Assembly (NCBI GenBank): GCA_007124475.1
Contig: SLFB01000012.1
Coordinates: 1-5,807, forward strand
Source: Vibrio sp.
GTDB taxonomy: Bacteria; Pseudomonadota; Gammaproteobacteria; Enterobacterales; Vibrionaceae
DNA length: 5,807 nucleotides
Direction of reading: 5' to 3'
In this document: positions 1 through 5,807 of the stretch, one piece after another
Position numbering within the stretch: the first letter of the stretch is position 1
Layout of the letters: every line of letters starts with the position of its first letter
Program-made: the position numbers and the translations under genes
Notes under the pieces: generated by a model
Told to the model about the DNA's origin: nothing
Database searches by the model: none
What the model saw: only the letters and a program-made list of their open reading frames with translations

Positions 1-9
1 AAAAATTGT

Positions 10-85
10 TCCTCCTTAGCTCAGTTGGTAGAGCGACGGACTGTTAATCCGCAGGTCGCTGGTTCGAGCCCAGCAGGAGGAGCCA
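10..85 (+). tRNA. tRNA-Asn, anticodon GUU
   Basis: This is a complete 76-base tRNA gene that reads as a cloverleaf. The acceptor stem is 10-16 with 75-81, the discriminator is G82, and CCA is encoded at 83-85. The D stem is 19-22/31-34, the anticodon stem 36-40/48-52, and the loop 41-47 has anticodon GTT at 43-45. The variable loop is 53-57, and the T stem 58-62/70-74 encloses a TTCGAGC loop. GUU decodes AAC and AAU, so the tRNA carries asparagine. The outermost anticodon-stem pair (36/52) is an A-C mismatch; all other stem pairs are good. Only nine bases precede the gene, so its promoter, or an upstream tRNA in the same transcript, lies outside the window. It is followed eight bases later by a terminator, so it is the last gene of its transcript. 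Confidence 0.97.
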
Positions 86-92
86 CTTTTCT

Positions 93-120
93 AAGCCCAG
101 TCATTGACTGGGCTTTTTTT
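93..120 (+). terminator. Rho-independent terminator of tRNA-Asn
   Basis: A perfect 10-bp stem (93-102 paired with 106-115) with a three-base loop is followed by an unbroken T run at 114-120. It begins eight bases after the tRNA CCA end, so it should end the tRNA transcript. The opposite strand has no T run after the stem, so it is not expected to end djlA transcription coming from the right. Confidence 0.93.
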
Positions 121-303
121 ATGACCTTTTTTACAACGATACCCAAACCACTTACCGTTGCAGGTGGACGGCAAGTAGGAAGGGTCATATTAAGTCATAA
201 AATAAAAGGCTTACCTTTACTAAGATAAACCTTTCTATACTCAAATAACGGAGAGTTTCAGCTAGGCGCTAAGTGAATGAATCCCCATAAACAAACGCGA
301 TTA
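121..303. other. Intergenic gap between converging tRNA-Asn and djlA, with imperfect inverted repeat
   Basis: No gene is supported in this AT-rich gap. It holds an inverted repeat at 150-158/168-176 with a nine-base loop. One position is a G-T wobble if transcribed leftward but an A-C mismatch if transcribed rightward, which fits a hairpin at the 3' end of the djlA transcript. No T run follows it on the minus strand, so it is not a standard terminator. A smaller hairpin, 205-209/214-218 with a four-base loop, is followed on the minus strand by a T-rich stretch (about 197-206). It could be a weak djlA terminator, but the stem is only five pairs. Confidence 0.4.
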
Positions 304-1158
304 TCACTTAAACCCCTGCTCTTTCTTTATCAAATCATAAGCGTGCTGAATTTCTTGTGATTTTTCCTTGGCCATATTCATCATCTCTGGCGGCAACCCT
401 TTTGCCATTAACTTATCGGGATGATGCTCATTCATTAATTTACGATAAGCTCGCTTAATAGTTTGCGTATCAGCATCAGAATTAACCCCTAGTACTGAAA
501 AAGCATCCGCTAATCGATCTCGAGTCGTGGTCTGTTGCCATTGCCCAGAATGAGAAGACTTTTCCTGTTGCCCCGAAAAACCACCAGATTGCTGAAAACG
601 AAACGCGGCTTCTTGCATGCGCAAGCGGCGCTCCAACTGCTCGGCAGAAAACCCGAGTCCTTGTGCTACCTTATGTAAGATTTGTCGCTCACTAGGATGA
701 ATATCACCGTCGGCAAAAGCGGCTGAGATTTGTAGCTCAAGAAAGAATTGCATCAAATCAAAACGACCACCAGTAAAGAAACGGACGTTTTCTAACGTTT
801 GCTGCAGTGGGAAATCGGTCTGTTTACCCTCTCGAAAAGCATCTTGCGCAGCGCGACGTTGCTCGCCGTGCAAATTCATTCGATCCATCATGATACTGGC
901 AAGTTTAATTTCCTGCTCAGTTACCTGCCCTTTCGCTTTGGCCACATGCCCCATCACCGCAAAAGCTGATTTAAAAAACTCTTCTTGCCTTTCTGATTGT
1001 GAAGGACCAGATTGAAACGCCGCTGAAGAAAAAGCCGTTTGGTTCCGGGAGCGAGCCTTATCAAATTGATGACCAATAAAAAGGCCAAAAAAAGCGCCTA
1101 ATGGGCCACCTAATAGCAAGCCAAAAAAGCCGCCAAGAATTTTGCCAAAAATATGCAT
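304..1158 (-). CDS. djlA: DjlA, membrane-anchored DnaJ-like co-chaperone
   Basis: The 284-residue protein aligns by eye with E. coli DjlA (about 271 residues) end to end. Residues about 7-29 form one glycine-rich membrane segment, followed by the family sequence GHQFDKARSRN. Residues about 55-178 form the TerB-like helical domain, with MDRMNLHGEQRRAAQ and AAFADGDIHPSE recognisable. A Gln/Ser/Gly-rich linker (about 188-212) leads to a C-terminal J domain (about 213-284) with the HPD motif at 246-248, which stimulates DnaK ATPase. In E. coli the protein is an inner-membrane protein with its J domain in the cytoplasm, and its overproduction activates the Rcs envelope-stress pathway; the same role is inferred here. 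The ATG is preceded by GAGAG (complement of 1165-1169) six bases upstream. An in-frame TGA four codons upstream rules out an earlier start. The gene diverges from lptD. Confidence 0.96.
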   Translation of the reverse strand: MHIFGKILGGFFGLLLGGPLGAFFGLFIGHQFDKARSRNQTAFSSAAFQSGPSQSERQEEFFKSAFAVMGHVAKAKGQVTEQEIKLASIMMDRMNLHGEQRRAAQDAFREGKQTDFPLQQTLENVRFFTGGRFDLMQFFLELQISAAFADGDIHPSERQILHKVAQGLGFSAEQLERRLRMQEAAFRFQQSGGFSGQQEKSSHSGQWQQTTTRDRLADAFSVLGVNSDADTQTIKRAYRKLMNEHHPDKLMAKGLPPEMMNMAKEKSQEIQHAYDLIKKEQGFK

Positions 1159-1175
1159 TATGAACTCTCAATATG

Positions 1176-1203
1176 TGAATTTTTCAGGTGTGCGGTGGTC
1201 TGA
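1176..1203 (+). promoter_or_regulatory. Possible sigma-E-type promoter for lptD
   Basis: TGAATTT (1176-1182) matches five of seven positions of the sigma-E -35 consensus GGAACTT. After a 15-base spacer comes GTCTGA (1198-1203), close to the -10 consensus GTCTAA. Transcription would start near 1209 and leave a leader of about 95 bases before lptD. In E. coli, lptD and surA are known sigma-E targets, so the placement makes sense. The -35 lacks the leading GG and the C of the core, and no experiment supports it here, so this remains a weak prediction. Confidence 0.33.
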
Positions 1204-1228
1204 TAGTGCTGGGAGCGTTATTTTCCTT

Positions 1229-1260
1229 TATGATAAGCAGGTATGTATCGACTTATCATA
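1229..1260. promoter_or_regulatory. Perfect 9-bp inverted repeat in djlA-lptD control region
   Basis: TATGATAAG at 1229-1237 is exactly mirrored by CTTATCATA at 1252-1260 across a 14-base gap, so the half-site centres are 23 bp apart, about two helical turns. It could be a protein-binding operator between the divergent genes or, in an lptD transcript starting upstream, a leader hairpin 42 bases before the start codon. Each arm also contains a -10-like TATGAT hexamer, rightward at 1229-1234 and leftward at 1260-1255, but I find no good -35 box at 16-18 bases from either. I do not recognise the motif as the site of a particular regulator. Confidence 0.5.
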
Positions 1261-1286
1261 TTTGAAGTCACCATTAACCGATCTAC

Positions 1287-1290
1287 AGGA
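1287..1290 (+). promoter_or_regulatory. Ribosome binding site of lptD
   Basis: AGGA lies 12 bases before the ATG at 1303, a longer gap than usual. An in-frame TAG at 1291-1293 falls between this site and the ATG with no other start codon in that frame, so the ATG at 1303 is the only upstream-bounded choice. The signal peptide beginning there supports it. Confidence 0.6.
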
Positions 1291-1302
1291 TAGTACAACT
1301 CG

Positions 1303-3657
1303 ATGTCACGTTTTTCCCGCACATTTTTAGCTGCTTCAATCAGTACCGCACTCTTCGCACCGCAGATTCAAGCTGACGCAACCGTGGATAACAGTGCACA
1401 GAATCCGTTAACACTTGATCAATGCTTAATTAATCCATCACAGTTAGACGATCCAAATTCACAGCCTATCAATGTCGAAGCGGATAAGCTAGAAGCAATT
1501 CGAGGTCAATCGGCGACTTATTCGGGTAACGTTGTGGTTCAACAGGGGCAAAGACAAATTCGAGCTAACCAAGTTACTCTACAACAGCCTGATAATATTG
1601 TCTTGGCTGAAGGAGATGTCATATTCCGAGATGGTCAAGTGAAAGCACAATCGGAGCGAGTGACTAATCAGCTCAATCTCGATCAAATTACGCTAGAAAA
1701 TACCCAATATCAATTTCTCTGCCAGCCGATTCGTGGCCATGCCGCCTATGTGGCGAAGACAGGTAAAGCCATTTATCAAGTAGAAGATGGCTTTATCACC
1801 TCATGCCCAGCCGGTGATAATGCCTGGCGGCTACGCGCTTCCAGCATTGACGTTGACCAAGATGCCGAACAAGCCACTTTTTATAATCCTCGCTTAGAAA
1901 TCCAAAATATACCGGTATTCTATTTACCCTACCTAACCGTACCGATTGGGGATACGCGTAAGACCGGTTTTCTATATCCGGATGTTTCCTATGGCTCACG
2001 AGATGGCTACGAGCTCTCAGTGCCTTTTTATTGGAACCTAGCCCCCAATTACGACTTAGAAACCACCCTGCGCCATATGGAAAATCGTGGTACACAGATG
2101 AACGCGGTATTTCGTTATTTGACTGAATTTGGCCAAGGCAGTATTAAGGGCGAGTTTTTACCCGAAGATGAGTTGCACCTAGATCAAGGTCGTCGCTGGG
2201 GCTATCAATACCGCCATGAGGGTATTTTCCAACAAGCTTGGAAGTTTGAAGTTGATTATTCGCGCGTTAGTGACATCGAATACTTTTCTGATTTAAGTTC
2301 GGGGATCGGTAATCGAGAAGAAGGTCAGTTAATGCAACAGGCTAGAGTTACTTATCGAAGTCCTAGTTGGGATACCTCAATCTTAGTCAGAGATTTTCAG
2401 GTACTAACGGGTGGCGATAATCTCCCTTATCGATTAATGCCACAAGTCGGCTTCAATTATTATTCGCCTGAACTGCTGCGTTATCTTGACTTAGATATAA
2501 AAAGTCATGTGGCTCGCTTTGAAACCGACTCTAAACTTAAGCCCTCTGCAACTCGCGCCCATATTGAACCAGGCGTTAGCATCCCGCTAGGTAATACTTG
2601 GGGTACCTGGACCACGGAAGCCAGAGTCTTAGCCACTTACTATCAACAAGATTTATCCAATATTGCGGGCAGTGAATATGCCTATCTTGAAGAAAGTGTT
2701 TCTCGGGTGATTCCAGAGTTTAGAACTCATGCGGGGATTGTGCTCGAACGTGATACCACACTGTTTAATGGTTACACTCAAACCCTTGAGCCACAGTTGC
2801 AATATTTGTACGTGCCGAAAGAGAATCAGCAAAATATTGGTTTATACGACAGTACCTTATTGCAAACGGATTATTATGGTTTGTTTCGTAGCCGTAAATA
2901 CAGCAGCATAGACAGAATATCGGCAGCTAACCAAATTAGTTATGGCGCATCAACACGATTTTTTGATGACCAATTTAAAGAGCGACTCAATATCGCCTTT
3001 GGCCAAATTTTTTATTTGGATAAAAGCTTAAAATCAACCACTGGTGGTGTTCAAGAGCAGGACATAGAATCCAACTACTCCGCTTGGGCAGTAGAAATGG
3101 ATTTCAACTATGATGATTTTATTTTTTACCATGCCGGCATTCAGTACGATATTGATAGCAGTGCCATGCAGTTAGCCAATAGTACTTTGGAATATCGTTT
3201 TCAAGGTGGTTACCTACAAACCAATTATCGCTATGTGACTAAAGAATATATTGAAGATACGGTTGGTGATAGCATTCCGGTGAACAGCATCACTAAACAA
3301 GGAATCTCGCAACTGGGTTTACTTGGTCGCTATCAAGTGTCGCCTAAATGGCAAATATCTGGACAATATTTTCACGATACCACCACGAATAAGGCACTCG
3401 AGTGGTTAGTCGGCCTACGCTACCAATCCGATTGTTGGTATATGGGCTTTACCTATAGCAACCAACTAAAAGAGTGGCAGCAAACGCCAAGCAGCCATTC
3501 AACCGGATTTGCTGACCCAAGTTATGAAAATAACTTTGGTTTTAATATTGGTATTATTGGTTTTGGCACCAACATCGGTGACAGTAAGAGCCTGTCAGGC
3601 ATCCATGGAGCCAACAATTCACTAGGCTATGGCCGCCCATTTTTCTTAAATAATTAA
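1303..3657 (+). CDS. lptD: LptD, outer-membrane LPS-assembly protein
   Basis: LptD with the lipoprotein LptE forms the outer-membrane translocon that moves LPS from the periplasmic Lpt bridge to the cell surface. At 784 residues it equals E. coli LptD in length. Residues 1-24 are a signal peptide (basic start, hydrophobic core, likely cut after QIQA). Residues about 52-200 are the LptA-like jelly-roll domain, followed by the conserved PVFYLPYLTVPIGD stretch (204-217) and TGFLYP. The rest, to 784, is the large beta-barrel, with family landmarks such as TRAHIEPGVSIPL, YTQTLEPQLQYLYVP and GFNI (746-749). Cysteines are C41, C140, C168 and C711. C41, C168 and C711 match E. coli C31, C173 and C725. 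D710 replaces C724, and C140 is extra. E. coli LptD needs long-range disulfides for maturation, so the C168-C711 bond is probably the essential one here. surA follows downstream and encodes its chaperone. Confidence 0.98.
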   Translation: MSRFSRTFLAASISTALFAPQIQADATVDNSAQNPLTLDQCLINPSQLDDPNSQPINVEADKLEAIRGQSATYSGNVVVQQGQRQIRANQVTLQQPDNIVLAEGDVIFRDGQVKAQSERVTNQLNLDQITLENTQYQFLCQPIRGHAAYVAKTGKAIYQVEDGFITSCPAGDNAWRLRASSIDVDQDAEQATFYNPRLEIQNIPVFYLPYLTVPIGDTRKTGFLYPDVSYGSRDGYELSVPFYWNLAPNYDLETTLRHMENRGTQMNAVFRYLTEFGQGSIKGEFLPEDELHLDQGRRWGYQYRHEGIFQQAWKFEVDYSRVSDIEYFSDLSSGIGNREEGQLMQQARVTYRSPSWDTSILVRDFQVLTGGDNLPYRLMPQVGFNYYSPELLRYLDLDIKSHVARFETDSKLKPSATRAHIEPGVSIPLGNTWGTWTTEARVLATYYQQDLSNIAGSEYAYLEESVSRVIPEFRTHAGIVLERDTTLFNGYTQTLEPQLQYLYVPKENQQNIGLYDSTLLQTDYYGLFRSRKYSSIDRISAANQISYGASTRFFDDQFKERLNIAFGQIFYLDKSLKSTTGGVQEQDIESNYSAWAVEMDFNYDDFIFYHAGIQYDIDSSAMQLANSTLEYRFQGGYLQTNYRYVTKEYIEDTVGDSIPVNSITKQGISQLGLLGRYQVSPKWQISGQYFHDTTTNKALEWLVGLRYQSDCWYMGFTYSNQLKEWQQTPSSHSTGFADPSYENNFGFNIGIIGFGTNIGDSKSLSGIHGANNSLGYGRPFFLNN

Positions 3658-3748
3658 CACGCTGGCAGATACATTGACTGTCAGGCTTTAACTTTTCCAA
3701 ACTGACTGTGAGCAATATTCTAATGCTCAATATTGAATAGGACTTCTA
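3658..3748. other. lptD-surA intergenic spacer with small repeats
   Basis: The 91-base spacer holds a 7-bp imperfect hairpin, 3662-3668/3678-3684 with one G-T pair and a nine-base loop, just after the lptD stop. It also holds a direct repeat of CAATATT at 3713-3719 and 3728-3734, 15 bases apart, and a 5-bp inverted repeat (GAGCA 3710-3714, TGCTC 3724-3728). No T run follows the first hairpin, so it is not a convincing terminator, and lptD and surA are probably cotranscribed. The surA ribosome site AGGA is at 3739-3742, six bases before its ATG. I see no strong promoter, though an internal surA promoter cannot be excluded. Confidence 0.35.
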
Positions 3749-5044
3749 ATGAAACTGTGGACATTGGCTTTATACACCTTAACGAGCATGGTCAGTATCG
3801 CAACTGTCCAAGCTCAACCCGTTGAGCTTGATCGAGTGGCGGTAATCGTTAATAGCGGCGTTATTTTACAAAGCGATATTGACAGCGCCCTGCTAACCGT
3901 AAAGGCCAACGCAAGACAAAGTCAACAAACCCTTCCTGCTGATGATATTCTACGGGAACAAGTGCTAGAAAAATTGATCGTTGAAACTCTGCAACAGCAA
4001 GAAGCAGATCGCATTGGTGTCCGTATTGATGATGCCTCTCTTAATCAAGCCATTGCCGAGATTGCCGCTAATAATCAGCAAACCTTAGATCAACTCAGAG
4101 CATCACTGGCAGCCGAAGGGTTAAGCTACGCTGAATTTCGTGAGCAAGTAAGAAAAGAAATGGCCGCTAGCGAAGCGCGTAATGCTCTAGTTCGTCGTCG
4201 AGTCAATATTATTCCTGCTGAAGTCGATACCTTAGCCGCACTATTAGCTCAAGAAACCAGCGCAACCATTCAGTATAAAGTTAGCCATATCCAACTTCGC
4301 TTTGACGATCAGCAAGATCGTTCAAAAATGGAAGCTCAGGCACAAGAGCTGGTGACTAGACTTAAAGACGGTGCTGACTTTCGTACCATGGCTCTGACCT
4401 ACTCAAAAGGCCCTCGCGCTCTGCAGGGTGGTGATTGGGGATGGATGCGTAAAGAAGAGATGCCAACCATCTTTGCTGACCAAATCAACATGCCTGAAAA
4501 AGGCAGTATTATTGGTCCATTCCGCAGCGGTGTGGGCTTTCACATTTTAAAAATTGAAGATATTAAAGGCTTAGAAAGCATTGCAGTAACGGAAGTAAAT
4601 GCTCGCCATATCTTAATTAAGCCAACGATCATTCTCAGCGATGATGGTGCAAAAAATCAACTGAATGAGATTAAGCGTCGTATTAATGCCGGCGAAGCCA
4701 GTTTTGCTGAATTAGCCCAGCAATATAGCCAAGATCCCGGTTCAGCCGCGCAAAATGGCGAATTAGGCTATCAAACACCTGAACTGTATGTTCCTGAATT
4801 TAAGCATCAAATTGAAATACTGCCTGTTGGTCAGATCAGCGAACCTTTTAAAACCGTTCATGGCTGGCATATTGTTGAGGTACTTGACCGCCGCGAAGTG
4901 GATCGCACCGATGCCGCAATGAAAAATCGTGCTTACCGCATCTTGTTTAATCGTAAATTTAATGAAGAGGCCAGCACTTGGCTACAAGAACTCCGTGCCG
5001 GCGCTTTTGTTGAAGTGTTAAAGGATAGCGACGATGACAATTAA
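3749..5044 (+). CDS. surA: SurA, periplasmic chaperone and peptidyl-prolyl isomerase
   Basis: SurA binds unfolded outer-membrane proteins in the periplasm and delivers them to the BAM complex; LptD, encoded just upstream, is a known client in E. coli. The protein is 431 residues, against 428 in E. coli. Residues 1-22 are a signal peptide, likely cut after VQA. Residues about 23-165 form the N-terminal chaperone domain (DRVAVIVNSGVILQSDID, then RNALVRRRVNIIP). The first parvulin domain is about 172-272 (SHIQL near 180, GVGFHILKI near 265). The second is about 281-380 (ARHILIKP with H287, SQDPGS with D329, HGWH ending at H374). Residues 381-431 are the C-terminal helix that packs on the N domain (NRKFNEEASTWLQELRAGAF). 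The second domain keeps D329 where the first has SKGPRA (219-224), consistent with the E. coli pattern of an inactive first and active second isomerase domain. AGGA precedes the ATG by six bases, and an in-frame TGA at 3734-3736 blocks earlier starts. Confidence 0.98.
   Translation: MKLWTLALYTLTSMVSIATVQAQPVELDRVAVIVNSGVILQSDIDSALLTVKANARQSQQTLPADDILREQVLEKLIVETLQQQEADRIGVRIDDASLNQAIAEIAANNQQTLDQLRASLAAEGLSYAEFREQVRKEMAASEARNALVRRRVNIIPAEVDTLAALLAQETSATIQYKVSHIQLRFDDQQDRSKMEAQAQELVTRLKDGADFRTMALTYSKGPRALQGGDWGWMRKEEMPTIFADQINMPEKGSIIGPFRSGVGFHILKIEDIKGLESIAVTEVNARHILIKPTIILSDDGAKNQLNEIKRRINAGEASFAELAQQYSQDPGSAAQNGELGYQTPELYVPEFKHQIEILPVGQISEPFKTVHGWHIVEVLDRREVDRTDAAMKNRAYRILFNRKFNEEASTWLQELRAGAFVEVLKDSDDDN
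5021..5025 (+). promoter_or_regulatory. Ribosome binding site of pdxA inside surA
   Basis: AAGGA lies within the last codons of surA, eight bases before the pdxA ATG at 5034. It decides the start: an in-frame TAA at 5019-5021 overlaps its first base, so no longer pdxA reading is possible. Its position lets ribosomes finishing surA restart on pdxA. Confidence 0.8.
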
Positions 5045-5807
5045 GCGAATTGCCGTCACCGCGGGTGAACCCGCTGGTATAGGTCCCGATCTGGTATTAG
5101 CACTCTCAACCATGAACTGGCCTCATCAGCTAGTGATTTGCGCGGATAAAAACCTACTGGCTCAGCGAGCCAATCAGCTAGGCATTACGGTAAAGCTCAT
5201 TGATTATCAATCAGATAAGCCGATCATACCTCAGAAAGCGGGTCAATTGGTGGTTGAGTCTATTGAACTATCAACAGCGGTTATAGCAGGACAGCTGAAT
5301 CCCGCCAACGGTCAATACGTATTAAAAACTCTAGAAAGAGCAGCATTAGGCTGTATGAACGGCGAATTTGATGCTATTGTCACCGGCCCAGTGCATAAAG
5401 GTATCATTAATCGTGCCGGGATCGCCTTTAGTGGCCATACGGAATTTTTTGCTGAATTATCCAATACCCCATTAGTGGTAATGATGTTAGCAACCGAAGG
5501 ATTACGTGTCGCTCTAGCAACCACGCATATCCCATTAGCCAATGTCTCTGCAGCGGTAACCCGTGAACGGCTAGAAAGTATTATTGGCATTCTCCACCAT
5601 GACTTAGTCGAGAAGTTCGCTATTGCTAAACCAACGATGTACGTGTGTGGCCTTAATCCTCATGCAGGAGAAGACGGGGTATTAGGCAATGAAGAAATAG
5701 ATACGATCACGCCCTGCTTAGAGAAGCTTCGTCAGCAAAATGGGTTCAACGTAATCGGCCCTTTACCTGCTGATACTATTTTTAGCAAAAAATATTTGCA
5801 AAAAGCG
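5034..5807 (+). CDS. pdxA: PdxA, 4-hydroxythreonine-4-phosphate dehydrogenase (3' part outside window)
   Basis: PdxA oxidises 4-phospho-hydroxy-L-threonine with NAD(P)+ in the cytoplasm. The unstable product passes to PdxJ for pyridoxine 5'-phosphate synthesis in the DXP-dependent vitamin B6 pathway. The window holds 258 codons, uninterrupted to its last base; E. coli PdxA has 329 residues, so about 70 are missing. Recognisable family segments are AGEPAGIGPDL (10-20), TGPVHKGIINRAGI, GHTEFF with substrate-binding H135-T136, TTHIPL with metal ligand H165, NPHAGEDG with metal ligand H210, and GPLPADTIF near the end. The third metal ligand, H266 in E. coli, would fall a few residues beyond the edge. 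The ATG lies inside surA, giving an 11-base overlap and implying translational coupling. In E. coli rsmA (ksgA), apaG and apaH follow; whether they do here cannot be seen. Confidence 0.97.
   Translation, partial: MTIKRIAVTAGEPAGIGPDLVLALSTMNWPHQLVICADKNLLAQRANQLGITVKLIDYQSDKPIIPQKAGQLVVESIELSTAVIAGQLNPANGQYVLKTLERAALGCMNGEFDAIVTGPVHKGIINRAGIAFSGHTEFFAELSNTPLVVMMLATEGLRVALATTHIPLANVSAAVTRERLESIIGILHHDLVEKFAIAKPTMYVCGLNPHAGEDGVLGNEEIDTITPCLEKLRQQNGFNVIGPLPADTIFSKKYLQKA

Noticed and set aside
25..228. Short plus-strand open frame of 67 codons
   Set aside because: It starts inside the tRNA gene and runs through the terminator; there is no ribosome site and the translation has no protein-like features.
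1229..1234. Sigma-70 promoter using TATGAT as -10 for lptD
   Set aside because: No acceptable -35 hexamer lies 16-18 bases upstream and there is no extended -10, so it is mentioned only within the inverted repeat.
1142..1330. Open frame of 62 codons that could be an lptD leader peptide
   Set aside because: It begins antisense inside djlA, lacks a ribosome site, and overlaps the lptD start in another frame. Nothing suggests attenuation control.
1796..2095. Minus-strand open frame of 99 codons within lptD
   Set aside because: It is wholly opposite a highly conserved LptD segment, shows no recognisable domain, and is best read as a shadow of lptD coding bias.
2729..2911. Plus-strand 60-codon frame within lptD
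   Set aside because: It is an out-of-frame shadow with an unusual Cys/His-rich translation, no ribosome site, and lies inside the continuous LptD barrel.
5312..5590. Minus-strand 92-codon frame at the right end
   Set aside because: It lies opposite conserved PdxA active-site segments; the plus-strand frame is clearly the real gene.
1..5807. Novel mobile, defence or phage system, CRISPR array or integration site at the tRNA
   Set aside because: All coding space is filled by conserved housekeeping genes. There is no integrase, transposase, regular repeat array, or duplicated tRNA 3' end in the window.

Overview
The window is a stretch of gammaproteobacterial chromosome carrying conserved housekeeping genes. 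The djlA | lptD-surA-pdxA order is the one known from Escherichia coli and relatives. All four proteins align by eye, from memory, with their E. coli counterparts over nearly their whole visible length. Base composition looks moderate (roughly mid-40s % GC by eye, not computed) and even across the genes, with no sign of recent transfer. I cannot place the organism more precisely; a marine-type gammaproteobacterium outside the Enterobacteriaceae is plausible because tRNA-Asn sits next to djlA and LptD has diverged cysteines.

Layout: a complete tRNA-Asn(GUU) gene (10-85) is followed by a strong rho-independent terminator. A gap of about 180 bases separates that terminator from the 3' end of djlA, which lies on the minus strand. 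djlA encodes a membrane-anchored DnaK co-chaperone. A 144-base divergent intergenic region contains a perfect 9-bp inverted repeat and a possible sigma-E-type promoter. The plus strand then carries lptD (outer-membrane LPS translocon barrel), surA (periplasmic chaperone/peptidyl-prolyl isomerase) and the first 258 codons of pdxA (vitamin B6 synthesis), which runs off the right edge. surA follows lptD after 91 bases. pdxA overlaps the end of surA by 11 bases.

Functionally the window centres on envelope biogenesis. SurA escorts unfolded outer-membrane proteins, LptD being one of its best-known clients, to the Bam machinery; LptD then inserts LPS into the outer leaflet. DjlA is a protein-quality-control and envelope-signalling co-chaperone. 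PdxA is a metabolic passenger of the operon.

I found no mobile element, CRISPR array, toxin system, phage remnant or novel gene. The points most worth a second look are an altered cysteine pattern in LptD (one of the two C-terminal barrel cysteines is Asp, and there is an extra N-terminal cysteine) and the symmetrical element in the djlA/lptD control region.
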